Shown: one piece after another, positions 1 to 9,214 of the stretch | Numbering within the stretch: position 1 is the stretch's first letter | Layout of the letters: every line of letters starts with the position of its first letter | Source of the DNA: JAAYJK01 sp964501655 | Lineage (GTDB): Bacteria; Bacillota; Syntrophomonadia; Syntrophomonadales; Syntrophomonadaceae | Reading direction: 5' to 3' | Length of the DNA: 64,000 bases | Assembly (NCBI GenBank): GCA_964501655.1 | Contig: CAZCTN010000013.1 | Span: 1-64,000 of the forward strand | Made by a program: the position numbers and the translations under genes | The notes under the pieces: model-generated | Database searches by the model: none | What the model saw: the letters and a program-made list of their open reading frames with translations, nothing else | Told to the model about the DNA's origin: nothing

Positions 1-1418
1 CTCCCTCCCATTTCTCTTACGGCATTCCTTAGATATTTTTCCCAGAGCTCAGCTTTTTCAGGCGTTTCTACAAGCTCAGTTTCACGCCATGTATCAGGCC
101 CAAACGGCGTTGTTGCATCTATAATCAGCTTGGTATGAATTCCAGCCGGTTCTGATGCAGGGTCCAGGGGCATACCCGGTGCCCAAGGAATCAAAACCAC
201 ATCTTTGGCTGGGCGCACCCTGGTGGATAAGGCCCACATAACTTGTTGCAGGTTAAACGGGTCTACGAATTCGTCTACGACAATTACAACTTTTGAATAA
301 GGCATCCCGTGCGGGGTTGTTAAGAGCCTCATGGCCACTGCCTTGCCATAGCCCCCCAGTCTTGACTTGGTGGATATGATAACCCCGATTCCGTGTGTAT
401 ACATAGCATTTACTGCTACAACTTCCGGGAAGTCTCGTTTGATCTGTCTGTACAGAGGAATACTGGTGTTTAAAGCCATTAAATAGTCAATCTCAGTCCA
501 GGGCATACCCAGATAGAGGTTTTCAAATATGGGGTTTTTTCTATGGGTTACGGTATGAATCTTTACATCCGGCATGCGGCGGGCTCCGGAATAGCTGCCT
601 GGAAACTCCCCAAAAGGCCCTTCCATATGCCTTTCTCTAGGAATAATGTACCCTTCTAATATATATTCGCTGCGGGCGGGAACGTCCAGCTTGTAAAATT
701 CGGACTTGCACAGCTCAATGGGTTGTCCTTTCAAAGCTCCAGCAAATTCGTATTCGTTCTGTACGTATTCAATGGGGGTACTTGCCATAAAGCTTATAAC
801 CGGGTCATTGCCCAGGCAGATGGCTATAGGCAGAGGTTTATTAAGTTCTTCCGCCTTGCGTAAATGTATACCAATATCATGGAAAGGCAAGGGCTGAATC
901 CCCAGGAGGTCTGGCCCTTTGGCTTGAATCCTGTATATACCTACATTCTCTGTGTCAAAGTTGTCGGGATCTTCTATATCTCTGCTAACTACTACAGCTT
1001 TGGACATATAAAAACCACCATCAAACTGGTTGCTTCTGTACAGTGGCATAAGGTCAAAGAGATTAATATTCTCAGTAATCTTAACTTCTTTGCAAGGTGT
1101 ATCATCGACCCAAACCGGTTTTACCGGGTAGTCTTGCCATAGTTTATCCAGGGCATAGAATTGTTCTTTGATGGGGGTATCTTTGGGCAGGTTAAGCATT
1201 AGAGCATGGTTCTGCCAGGAACCCTGTACATTGACGACCACCGGGTTATTGTAACCTTTGACTTTTTCGACCAAAACGGCAGGACCATTTTCCAGATTGG
1301 GAGCCGCTCTTCCGATGGCGCCCAAGTCCGGTTCAGGCATAACTTCTTCAGTAATTCTAACCAGCTGTTGTTCTTTTTCCAATAAATCAATAAATTCTCT
1401 TAAGTCCCTATAGGCCAT
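1..1418 (-). CDS. UbiD-family decarboxylase, 3' end cut by window edge
   Basis: The reading frame starts at an ATG (1416-1418) preceded by GAAGGGA and stays open to the window edge, giving 472 visible residues; the family is usually about 450-500 long, so little is missing. It begins MAYRDLREFIDLLEKE and has the family signature ERHMEGPFGEFPG near residues 258-271, which in known UbiD enzymes carries catalytic Glu/Arg residues around the prenylated FMN. Such enzymes (de)carboxylate aromatic or alpha,beta-unsaturated acids and need a UbiX flavin prenyltransferase, which is not in this window. It is the last visible gene of the minus-strand beta-oxidation run, 68 bp after the degenerate ligase. 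Family call firm; substrate unknown. Confidence 0.9.
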   Translation of the reverse strand, partial: MAYRDLREFIDLLEKEQQLVRITEEVMPEPDLGAIGRAAPNLENGPAVLVEKVKGYNNPVVVNVQGSWQNHALMLNLPKDTPIKEQFYALDKLWQDYPVKPVWVDDTPCKEVKITENINLFDLMPLYRSNQFDGGFYMSKAVVVSRDIEDPDNFDTENVGIYRIQAKGPDLLGIQPLPFHDIGIHLRKAEELNKPLPIAICLGNDPVISFMASTPIEYVQNEYEFAGALKGQPIELCKSEFYKLDVPARSEYILEGYIIPRERHMEGPFGEFPGSYSGARRMPDVKIHTVTHRKNPIFENLYLGMPWTEIDYLMALNTSIPLYRQIKRDFPEVVAVNAMYTHGIGVIISTKSRLGGYGKAVAMRLLTTPHGMPYSKVVIVVDEFVDPFNLQQVMWALSTRVRPAKDVVLIPWAPGMPLDPASEPAGIHTKLIIDATTPFGPDTWRETELVETPEKAELWEKYLRNAVREMGG

Positions 1419-1486
1419 GTTTATCCCTTCTTTCGCTTAAAAATAGCAATATAATCTTCTCTTCCGCCACACTTGTATTTCTTAAT

Positions 1487-2683
1487 CTACCGTAGTTGGT
1501 CAATGTAAAAATACCCATCTTTGTCACACATACCCTTGTTCCCGGTGTGAAACCACTCAGTCCTGTAAACAGCACTGTACCGTTTCTTCATATGTCCTCG
1601 ATTACTTGCAGTACCTCGAATACAGATATCCCCAACTTCTCCAGACGGCACATTTTTCCCCAGTTCATCGACTATTTTCACCCAAATGCCGTTAGCCAGT
1701 TTTCCATATGATCGCTCCCCATTCAGCCTGTTGGAGCTTGATAAGGAACCGGGTTCTATTAGCCCATATAATTCACTAAACTGAGAGCCGAAAGTATCCT
1801 CGATTTCCTCGATATAGTCAGCCGACATCGGTCCGCCCGTGCAATGAGTAAATCGCAAGGATTCCAGGTTGTATATTTCCGGGTTGTATCTTTGCAGCAT
1901 TAGCATATACATCTCCGCAGTTCCCGAAAAGTGAGTAATGTTATATTTTGATATCAACTCCAGGGCTTTTTCCGGACTAAATCGTTTCATGGTTACAACA
2001 CCCGCGCCCGCATTAAATGGCCCTAAAACTGAAAGCGCAAAACTTATATCGCAAAAAGGAGTTCCCGTAACAAGTCTGTCATTATGACTAATCTGTAAAG
2101 CTGATGTGCTTAGTGCTCCCATGACCATCAGGTCAGCATGGCTCAGTTCAACTCCCTTAAGCTGCTGGGAAGCGGTAGAAGTATAAACCAGGGCTACCCT
2201 ATCTTCAGCACTGCTTTTCACCACCTTAAGGGTATTAGATAATTCTTCCATTATAGTATTTAAGCCCAAAATTGCATTTCGAGTCTTACCGAAACTGACT
2301 ATGTTATTCATATTGGATAAGCGTTGCTGCATTTCCAGCAATCGTTCATCAATATCTGAGGAAGATACAATCAAAAGCTTGGCTTTGGAATCCTCCATCA
2401 TATATTCGATTTCACTCATCCTTCTTGACGCAGCTATAGGTAAAACAATGCCTCCTATTCTGGCAATGGCAAAAATTGCAGCGATACCTACCGGCTCATT
2501 GGGCGTACACATAGCAACGACATCGCCTTTTTGGATGCCTAAACTAATAAGAGCATTACCAAGCTTGTTTACGTGATCATCAAGCTCAGACCAAGTCATT
2601 GTGCTTCCATCCTCCCCACCGATTACTGCTTGGAAGTCTGGTTTATAAGAGGCATTATTAATAATTAAATTGGAGAGGTTCAT
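1487..2683 (-). CDS. Degenerate, truncated ANL (acyl-CoA synthetase-like) protein
   Basis: This is 398 residues with ATG start and GAGGTG ribosome site. Its fold is that of the large N-terminal domain of AMP-forming acyl-CoA synthetases (for example DVVAMCTPNEPVGIAAIFA near residues 53-71). It stops at YFYIDQLR, just before the hinge, so the roughly 110-residue C-terminal domain with the catalytic lysine is absent. The key motifs are altered too: the usual YTSGTTGxPKG loop reads YTSTASQQLKG, YGxTE reads YGLIEPG, and TGD reads TGN. It probably does not adenylate acids; it may be a decayed gene or a non-catalytic binding protein. The frame is intact and the ribosome site good, which argues against simple decay. 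It lies between the long acyl-CoA dehydrogenase and UbiD genes. Confidence 0.8.
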   Translation of the reverse strand: MNLSNLIINNASYKPDFQAVIGGEDGSTMTWSELDDHVNKLGNALISLGIQKGDVVAMCTPNEPVGIAAIFAIARIGGIVLPIAASRRMSEIEYMMEDSKAKLLIVSSSDIDERLLEMQQRLSNMNNIVSFGKTRNAILGLNTIMEELSNTLKVVKSSAEDRVALVYTSTASQQLKGVELSHADLMVMGALSTSALQISHNDRLVTGTPFCDISFALSVLGPFNAGAGVVTMKRFSPEKALELISKYNITHFSGTAEMYMLMLQRYNPEIYNLESLRFTHCTGGPMSADYIEEIEDTFGSQFSELYGLIEPGSLSSSNRLNGERSYGKLANGIWVKIVDELGKNVPSGEVGDICIRGTASNRGHMKKRYSAVYRTEWFHTGNKGMCDKDGYFYIDQLR

Positions 2684-2901
2684 TCTTTTTCACCTCACTA
2701 TTTAAATCAAAGACCCTAGCCGCCCTATTGGCTGCTATTGACTTGATGTTAGGCTCTAATACACTAAGCTTCGCTGTCATTAATAGCGCACACCATCCAG
2801 GTTTCCCTTAAGGCGTATCCATACCGAAACCAAGGAATGCACGGAGCACTTTTGAAACAAGTATTGTTTACCTGAAAGCTTCTTTATGATTACGATTATG
2901 T

Positions 2902-4656
2902 TTAGACAACATACTTGCCGGCTGCTCCGACAGCCGCTGCAATCTCCTGTCGCAGTACTATCGTATTCGCTGGAACATACTGACACAGCTGCTGCACATT
3001 ATCCAATTTATCCGTTGTCGAAGTTCCCTCACTCAGATAGGCCATGATTTCCCCGGCAACCTTTTCAAGCAGTCCAAAGTTTGAATGGATAAAAGTTCTG
3101 GCCATTATCGTTTTAAGCCGGGCTCCCTCTTCGCCATCCTTATTAGAAGCCTTTTGAGCCCGCAGCCAGGCGCTTTCCATGGCGTAAGTCAGCATAGACA
3201 TATCTGCCAGCTTGCCCACTATTTCCTGGTGTTTTAAGATACCTTCACCATATTTGTCTATTGCTTCTCCAACCGTGTAGAGTACAATGTCTTTAGCTGC
3301 CTGAACCAACTGCTCCTCGTTTTCTCTGACAAATGATTTTTGAGCTAATTGATCATGGAGATCAGCTATTGCTTCCATAAGGGGTATTTCACCTTTGATT
3401 CCACGGCGAACCAGGGTACTGATCATAACCGTTCTATTAACTTCATTGGTTCCTTCGAATATTCTATATACCCGGGCATCCCGGTACAGCCTTTCTATTG
3501 GATATTCCGAAGTATACCCATAACCTCCATGGATTTGTACACCTTCATCCATGACGAATCCCTGGGCTTCGGTGGCAAATACTTTGTTTATCGAGCACTC
3601 CATGGCGTATTCTTCTATGCCTTTGGCAGCTACCCGACCGCCCTCGGGACCCGAGATGTCCAAACTGTGCATAATATTATCCAGTAATCCTCCAGTGCGA
3701 TAAACCATGCTCTCAACCACATAAGACTTAATGGCCATCTCCGCCAATTTCTCTTTAATCAAGCCCAATTCTGCAATAGGCTGGTTAAACTGGCGACGAT
3801 CGTTGGCATATGCAGCAGATAGCTCCAGGGCATACTTCATAGTACCAAGAGCATTGCCAGCCAGCTTATACCGTCCCATGTTAAGAATATTAAAGGCTAT
3901 GACATGCCCCTTGCCGGTATCAAACAGCTGGTTTTCCACCGGGACTTTTACATCCTCAAGAATTACGGTAGTAGTTGAAGAACCCTTTATCCCCATTTTA
4001 TGTTCTTCCGGACCTATAGACAGACCTTCCGAGTTCCTGTCAACTATAAACCCGGTAAATTTATTGCGGTCTATCTTGGCAAAAACGATAAATATATCGG
4101 CAAAGGAAGCGTTGGTAATAAACTGCTTGGTTCCATTGATAATATAATCCTTGCCGTCTGGACTCAATACCGCCCAGGACTTGGCAGATAGTGCGTCCGA
4201 CCCTGCTCCCGGTTCTGTGAGAGCATATGCGGTGCACTTTTCCCCGCTTACCAATTCCGGCAAATACTTTAGCTTCTGTTCGTGATTTCCAAAGAAGACT
4301 ATGGGCAGCATTCCAATCCCAGTCTGGCCGCCCTGAGTCATGGCGAAAGAACCGCCGCGTCCCATGCACTCAGCTATGATGCTGGTACTGATTTTATCCA
4401 TGGCATAACCGCCATATTCTTCGGGCACATCGGTTCCTAAAAGGCCCAGTTCTCCAGCTGCAAGTATTAGCTCCCGGTTCAGGCCTTCTTTTTTTGCTTC
4501 CAAATCATCCATAACAGCTAGAACCTTATCATTGATAAATCCCAAGGCCGTACGGTAGATCATCTTATGCTCATCAGTAAAATCCTCGGGGGTAAAAACA
4601 TCCAGAGGATCAGTCTGACTAAATAGGTAGCTTCCTCCTTTGGGTAGCTCGGACAT
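2902..4656 (-). CDS. Acyl-CoA dehydrogenase, long FadE-type
   Basis: This is a flavoprotein of 584 residues that oxidises acyl-CoA to 2-enoyl-CoA. An upstream ATG at 4686 is possible, but GAGGTG sits 6 bases before the ATG at 4656 (MSELPKGG), so the shorter start is chosen. Seen motifs are ALTEPGAGSDA, the substrate and FAD region QIHGGYGYTSEYPIERLYRDARVYRIFEGT in two adjacent pieces, and the catalytic Glu in FEGTNEV. The extra C-terminal domain of about 180 residues is typical of FadE-like enzymes of about 590 residues, as in Bacillus fadNAE. It lies 37 bp downstream of the enoyl-CoA hydratase gene in the same run and probably catalyses the first oxidation of the pathway. Confidence 0.93.
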   Translation of the reverse strand: MSELPKGGSYLFSQTDPLDVFTPEDFTDEHKMIYRTALGFINDKVLAVMDDLEAKKEGLNRELILAAGELGLLGTDVPEEYGGYAMDKISTSIIAECMGRGGSFAMTQGGQTGIGMLPIVFFGNHEQKLKYLPELVSGEKCTAYALTEPGAGSDALSAKSWAVLSPDGKDYIINGTKQFITNASFADIFIVFAKIDRNKFTGFIVDRNSEGLSIGPEEHKMGIKGSSTTTVILEDVKVPVENQLFDTGKGHVIAFNILNMGRYKLAGNALGTMKYALELSAAYANDRRQFNQPIAELGLIKEKLAEMAIKSYVVESMVYRTGGLLDNIMHSLDISGPEGGRVAAKGIEEYAMECSINKVFATEAQGFVMDEGVQIHGGYGYTSEYPIERLYRDARVYRIFEGTNEVNRTVMISTLVRRGIKGEIPLMEAIADLHDQLAQKSFVRENEEQLVQAAKDIVLYTVGEAIDKYGEGILKHQEIVGKLADMSMLTYAMESAWLRAQKASNKDGEEGARLKTIMARTFIHSNFGLLEKVAGEIMAYLSEGTSTTDKLDNVQQLCQYVPANTIVLRQEIAAAVGAAGKYVV

Positions 4657-4693
4657 GATGTTCACCTCGCATTTTCTTCCGTTCAATCAATAT

Positions 4694-5473
4694 TTACTTG
4701 CCTGTATAGTTTGGCTTGCGCTTTTCCAAAAAGGCTCCCAAACCTTCTTTAGCGTCAGCACTGGCAAATGCGGTAATAAAGCACTGATTCTCATAATACA
4801 AAGCCGAACCGGTATCCAGGTTGGCACCTACATTTATAGATTCTTTAGCCATCTTCATAGCTACAGCCGGTTTGGCAGCCAGCTTGGCGGCAAACTTTAG
4901 TGTTTCATCCATAAGTAATTCCACCGGAACTACCTTGTTTACAATCCCCAGTTTTTCTGCCGTGGCAGCATCAATAATATCACCCGCATAAATCAGTTCC
5001 TTGGCTTTACTGGCACCGATCAACTTGGGCAGGCGTACTGTCCCCCCGCCGCCAGGTATAATACCGAGACCTGTCTCGGGAAAAGCTATTTTCGTGTTTT
5101 CAGCTGCAAAACGGAAGTCACAGGCCAGAGCCAACTCGCATCCGCCGCCAAATGTTATACCGGCAAGAGCAGCTATGGCAGGCTTGCCCAAATTCTCGAC
5201 CTTGTCAAAAGCAGTTCGGGAAACCATATTGAATCCATATACTTCTACCGGACTCAAGTAGGCCATTTCAGATACATCAGCCCCAGCGGCAAAAGCCTTG
5301 GAACCCGCTCCTGTAATTACTAATACTTTGACAGAAGCATCTTCCGCTAATTCATCTATGGCATTGCTGAATTCCTTAAATAATTCACTATTTAATGGAT
5401 TCATGGGAGGGCGGTTCAAGGTAATAGTTGCGATTCCATTTTCTCTATTAACTAAAATTGTATTGTAGGACAT
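4694..5473 (-). CDS. Enoyl-CoA hydratase (crotonase family)
   Basis: This is 259 residues, the usual length. It hydrates trans-2-enoyl-CoA to 3-hydroxyacyl-CoA. The oxyanion-hole segment FAAGADVSEM is near residues 61-70, and the two catalytic glutamates are E113 (GGGCELALACD) and E133 (FPETGLGIIPG), both at the expected places. The ATG follows AAAGGGGA. It lies between the 3-hydroxyacyl-CoA dehydrogenase (165 bp upstream) and the long acyl-CoA dehydrogenase (37 bp downstream), all in one direction, which supports a role in beta-oxidation. Confidence 0.93.
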   Translation of the reverse strand: MSYNTILVNRENGIATITLNRPPMNPLNSELFKEFSNAIDELAEDASVKVLVITGAGSKAFAAGADVSEMAYLSPVEVYGFNMVSRTAFDKVENLGKPAIAALAGITFGGGCELALACDFRFAAENTKIAFPETGLGIIPGGGGTVRLPKLIGASKAKELIYAGDIIDAATAEKLGIVNKVVPVELLMDETLKFAAKLAAKPAVAMKMAKESINVGANLDTGSALYYENQCFITAFASADAKEGLGAFLEKRKPNYTGK

Positions 5474-5638
5474 GGGCTTTTTCCCCTTTCGCTCAATTAA
5501 ATTACGCTGACCGGGGAGTAAAGGTATTCGGCGTCAACTAATCCTGTATGCTTTACGATTTTTTCCCCGACCCGCATAAATCATTCGTTCGTCACCTTCC
5601 ACCCAGGGAAAGGTGTATTGTTTACTGATATAATTAAG

Positions 5639-6502
5639 TTATTTCTTAACTCGGTCGGTATACCACCCGGCCCCGGTCTTATCACCCATGCGGCCGGCCC
5701 GAATAAGGCTCTTAATAGCCAGAGGAGCTTTCCAGAGTTCTCTACCGGTTTCTCCATAAACATAATCCATGAAGGCCAGGGCGATATCCACTCCGGTCAA
5801 ATCCATGAGTTCAAATGGTCCCATGGGATAGTTGAGGCCCAGCTTGATAGCCGTGTCAATATCCTTGGGGGTAGCTACTCCTTCGTCTACCAGCCGGATG
5901 GCTTCTGCGAACTGGGGAATCATGCAGCGGTTGACAATAAAACCAGGAGAGTCTTTCTTAACATCTACAGTAGTCTTGCCCAGAGCCTGAACAAATTCAG
6001 CCGCAGCTGCAACAGTCTCTTCACTGGTTAAGGAGCCACGAATCAGTTCGCACAAACGCATTACCTGGGCAGGGTTGAAGAAATGAGTGCCGATAAACTT
6101 ATCAGGCCGGCTGGTTGCTGAAGCTATTGCTGTAATCGACATGGAAGAGGTATTGCTGCCCATGATCACCTCTGGTCTGAGAATCTTATCTATCTTTGAC
6201 AGAGTGGTCTTTTTTATTTCCAGGTCTTCAATGATTGCTTCAATGAAAAAATCAACCGCAGCAAAGTCTTCCAGTTTGTCGGTTTTGGTAATGCGGCCCA
6301 GTACTGCGTTCTTTTCTTCAACGGTCAATTTGCCCTTCTCTACATTTCTATCCATTAGTTTGACCATTTTATTCACGGCTCCGTCAACATACTTGATGTC
6401 TACATCGCCCAGCACCACTTCAAAACCCTTTTGAGCGGCCAAATGGGCGATTCCTCCACCCATGGCTCCTGCTCCCAATACACCTAATTTTTTAATTGCC
6501 AT
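5639..6502 (-). CDS. hbd: 3-hydroxybutyryl-CoA dehydrogenase
   Basis: This is an NAD(P)-dependent enzyme of 287 residues that oxidises 3-hydroxyacyl-CoA to 3-ketoacyl-CoA. GGAGG lies 8 bases before the ATG at 6502 (MAIKKLG); a start six codons earlier is open but lacks a ribosome site. The Rossmann motif GVLGAGAMGGGIA is near residues 7-19, the catalytic histidine is in IGTHFFNPAQ, and the C-terminal domain contains GLNYPMGPFELMDLTG. It is separated from the thiolase gene upstream by 150 bp that holds an inverted repeat. The next gene is enoyl-CoA hydratase. Confidence 0.93.
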   Translation of the reverse strand: MAIKKLGVLGAGAMGGGIAHLAAQKGFEVVLGDVDIKYVDGAVNKMVKLMDRNVEKGKLTVEEKNAVLGRITKTDKLEDFAAVDFFIEAIIEDLEIKKTTLSKIDKILRPEVIMGSNTSSMSITAIASATSRPDKFIGTHFFNPAQVMRLCELIRGSLTSEETVAAAAEFVQALGKTTVDVKKDSPGFIVNRCMIPQFAEAIRLVDEGVATPKDIDTAIKLGLNYPMGPFELMDLTGVDIALAFMDYVYGETGRELWKAPLAIKSLIRAGRMGDKTGAGWYTDRVKK

Positions 6503-6593
6503 AATACTTACCTCCATCAAGAGTTCATTTATTTAAAACAGTAATAATTGGCGGTTATCTCTCTTTTCCAATTAGCTATTCAAGCTTATGGAA

Positions 6594-6613
6594 CGTACAA
6601 GTTAGCTTGTACG
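6594..6613. repeat. Inverted repeat between thiolase and hbd
   Basis: The arms cgtacaag and cttgtacg are a perfect 8-bp match around a 4-base loop, in the 150-bp gap between thiolase and hbd. No T-run follows on either strand, so it is not a normal terminator. It could be an operator, or a stem that sets the relative mRNA level of thiolase and the downstream genes. The function is not known. Confidence 0.5.
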
Positions 6614-6652
6614 GGCAATTGATAAACAACAATATCTTTGGATGTTATTTTT

Positions 6653-7852
6653 CTAGCCTACTTTTATTACTACCGAACCGCCAATGTCACCTGCGGCACA
6701 TCCGGTAAATGCGCCATAACCTCCGCCCTGGGCAGCTAATGCTTCGATGAGTTCTATAATTGCTCTTCCTGCAGTCGGTCCCTGTGGATGTCCATAGATC
6801 ATGGAAGAACCATAATTATTAACTATTTTCTGATCTATACCCAGCATTTTGGTCAGGTTTACGTCATTTACAGCAAATGGATTATGGGTTTTTATTTGCG
6901 TAAGATCACTTAAGCTTATACCTGCATCTTTTACGGCTTTTTCTAATGCGGGAACCGGTGCAGCGGCCATGCGCCCGGGGGCAACTCTTACTATTCCATA
7001 CGAAATGATCTGTACGGTAATATTAGGGTCTTTGCTTATTTCTTTGGCCTTTTCCTTAGTGGTTACTATAGTTCCGCAATTACCGTCGGCAGGATGGCAC
7101 TGACTGCCAGAGGTTAGCACTCCATCTTTCAGGACAGTTTTGAAGTTTGCCAGACCGTCTCTTGTTCTTGCTGCAATTCCCTCATCGGCATCAATTAGTT
7201 TGACTTCTTTTCTAGACACTTTAATCTCTACCGGGAACATATAGCGTTTTTGGAATGCTCTATCATTTGCCAGAGCATCCTGGTATTGCTCATATCTTAA
7301 AAGCGCTACCTCATCACATTCTTGTCTGGATATGCCGATTTCTTTTGCTACCGCTTCTGCTGTCTCAAACATTTGTAAACCTGCACCGGGTGATGGATCC
7401 CCTTTGAAATTGTCGGTAACAATATTTTCCATAACCAGCGAACCATTAGTGGGATTTGGCACTACTAATAAAGGCGTACTTGAACAACGGTCAACCGCCA
7501 TGGAATACACCGCTTCATACGATCCATTTTCAATGTCTTGGGCCGCTAAACCCAAAGTTGTACATGAGGTTGCACATACTTGATTTATCTGCAATCCAGG
7601 GATGTCTTTCTTACGCTCATTAATAACCGCGCTGGTATAAGCATGAGAGTAAAATGACAACGGCTGTGCGGTAGTTATTCCATAGTACATATAATCCAGT
7701 ATGGTCGGGTCAATCTGCTTTTCTGCAAACCAGCGCTTTGCTGTGGCAGCCCCTAATACAACAGAATTTTCCGCTTTTAATGATCCGTTCCAACGGGCAA
7801 ATGGTGATGAATAATATCCTCCATAAGGAATGTAAGCTTTAGTAAAAAGCAA
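6653..7852 (-). CDS. Thiolase (acetyl-CoA C-acyltransferase family)
   Basis: This is 399 residues, the normal thiolase length. The frame is open from a TTG at 7891, but AAAGGAGG lies 8 bases before a second TTG at 7852 (MLFTKAYIPYGG), which also fits the conserved N-terminus; that start is chosen. The active-site cysteine is in NQVCATSCTTLG (about C93), the histidine in THNPFAVND, and the second cysteine in FTGCAAGDIGGS. The usual NEAFA reads HNPFA, as in a divergent thiolase branch, so substrate preference is uncertain. It is the first gene of the run after a sigma-54 type promoter and would catalyse the thiolytic cleavage step. Confidence 0.92.
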   Translation of the reverse strand: MLFTKAYIPYGGYYSSPFARWNGSLKAENSVVLGAATAKRWFAEKQIDPTILDYMYYGITTAQPLSFYSHAYTSAVINERKKDIPGLQINQVCATSCTTLGLAAQDIENGSYEAVYSMAVDRCSSTPLLVVPNPTNGSLVMENIVTDNFKGDPSPGAGLQMFETAEAVAKEIGISRQECDEVALLRYEQYQDALANDRAFQKRYMFPVEIKVSRKEVKLIDADEGIAARTRDGLANFKTVLKDGVLTSGSQCHPADGNCGTIVTTKEKAKEISKDPNITVQIISYGIVRVAPGRMAAAPVPALEKAVKDAGISLSDLTQIKTHNPFAVNDVNLTKMLGIDQKIVNNYGSSMIYGHPQGPTAGRAIIELIEALAAQGGGYGAFTGCAAGDIGGSVVIKVG

Positions 7853-7997
7853 GTTAAAAACCTCCTTTGTTTTAATTTCTTTTTTGTTCAATATTGGCTT
7901 AATCCTGGTTTGAAAATTCCACCTCCCTATTTTGAATTAAAGTCCGCTTATCATTATTAACTTCTGAATAAGTATGAATTAAGCTTTGCCATATTCT

Positions 7998-8015
7998 AAG
8001 CAAGTTTCATGCCAA
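7998..8015 (-). promoter_or_regulatory. Sigma-54 (-24/-12) promoter for the beta-oxidation run
   Basis: On the minus strand the sequence reads TTGGCATGAAACTTGCTT, a close match to the sigma-54 consensus TGGCAYR-N4-TTGCW with the GG and GC pairs exactly 10 bases apart. It lies 145 bp before the thiolase start. An almost identical element precedes the ligase gene. The rest of the gap from 7853 to 8300 shows no gene; it contains a 10-bp palindrome gaaagctttc at 8080-8089. Confidence 0.8.
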
Positions 8016-8300
8016 GTTCGAACACCCCATCCTATCGGCCTTCTTCATCATTACCAGCTGAATATTTTACTCATTGAAAGAAAGCTTTCGGAATCGACCC
8101 TGAGATAAGGCCTATTTATATTTACTTTATGACTGTAGACAAAAAGAGACTTTTTTATCGACGCATAGAGAAATCCATTTCCGATAAGTACAGGTCATTA
8201 CTTTTCAATAATCTGCCTTTTTAGACTTATTTAGTATTAATCCAAATTTACCCTTTTAGTCCGATTGTCCCATGGGGCAGGCAACTTTGGCAGATAATAG

Positions 8301-8333
8301 AAAACCGGCTCCAGCGAGATGCAGCAGAGCCGG
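8301..8333 (-). terminator. Rho-independent terminator after the hydrolase gene
   Basis: On the minus strand a stem CCGGCTC/GAGCCGG (7 bp, arms at 8305-8311 and 8327-8333) with a 15-base loop is followed by TTTTC. It starts 21 bp beyond the hydrolase stop codon and separates that gene from the thiolase promoter. Confidence 0.7.
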
Positions 8334-8353
8334 CAACAAAATTAGGAATACAG

Positions 8354-9019
8354 TTAATGACTGTACCAGGCTTTTAATTGCTTTACAATGATATCCAATG
8401 TTTCCCGATACAGGATAATATCGTGGTGCATAGCCCCGAGAATTTCTGCCACCGGCACCTCGCTTTCCTCAATTTGCTTACAGCTTTGGATAATTTCAGG
8501 GAAATCCTTGCTGCCAATTATCACCAATGCCGGTTGAGCTGGATGCCATTGTGGCAGCCGACGGAAATCATCTGGAAAGCAAGCAACAGAATTGTGCATA
8601 ACCCTCCCACTTCGAGTCCTCTCTAACATAGTCCTGACCGATTTTCCAATTTCGACAGGCAGAGGAGGTGATATCCCAATGGCAAAGTCAGATGAACTGG
8701 TTAGTGCTAAACGGCCGCCCAAGGAATGTCCTATGGCAGTGACCTTTCCAAAACAGCGGCAGTACTCAAGGGCTGCTTCAACTTCGGTTACAATGTGGTT
8801 ATCTAGATTTCTAGAGCTTTCACCATGTCCACTCAAGTCAATCAAACATACGGCAAAGCCACATTCTGCAATTCTCCAGGCCAATCCCAGTAATTCTTCT
8901 TTACACCCTCCGTAACCATGAAGCAACAAAACTCCGCCTTTCCTTTCTTGTGGAACAATTTGGACTGCTGGGATAGCATGCCCCTTAATTTTAATATGAG
9001 AATTTCTTTCAATTTTCAT
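8354..9019 (-). CDS. Alpha/beta hydrolase
   Basis: This is 221 residues from the ATG at 9019 (MKIERN), which follows GGGAGG at 6 bases; an in-frame ATG ten codons upstream has no ribosome site. The oxyanion segment LLLHGYGGCKEE, the nucleophile elbow GHSLGG and a late histidine in MHHDIILY mark a serine hydrolase or esterase of the small lipase/thioesterase type. No signal peptide is seen, so it is probably cytoplasmic. It sits between the acyl-CoA ligase and the thiolase run on the same strand and ends in its own terminator. An acyl-CoA or ester hydrolase role is an inference from context. Confidence 0.82.
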   Translation of the reverse strand: MKIERNSHIKIKGHAIPAVQIVPQERKGGVLLLHGYGGCKEELLGLAWRIAECGFAVCLIDLSGHGESSRNLDNHIVTEVEAALEYCRCFGKVTAIGHSLGGRLALTSSSDFAIGISPPLPVEIGKSVRTMLERTRSGRVMHNSVACFPDDFRRLPQWHPAQPALVIIGSKDFPEIIQSCKQIEESEVPVAEILGAMHHDIILYRETLDIIVKQLKAWYSH

Positions 9020-9214
9020 AGTAACCTCCCAATAATTGTGATAATGCATTTAATAAACGCAATCTATAAAGTAGTATAGGAACATAGAAGGTAACAAGCT
9101 AAATCCCAGCTTGATTTAAATTTCCGTTTTAAGTTGATCCCCGACCCTCGCTGACTGAGCCTTAGCTGCAGATTTTTAAGAAAATAAGTCTCGTTCAGTT
9201 CGGTGAAGATTTTC

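Noticed and set aside
706..1390. Several 60-90 codon frames overlapping the left end
   Set aside because: They lie over the UbiD-family gene, which is open on the minus strand through the whole stretch and carries family motifs.
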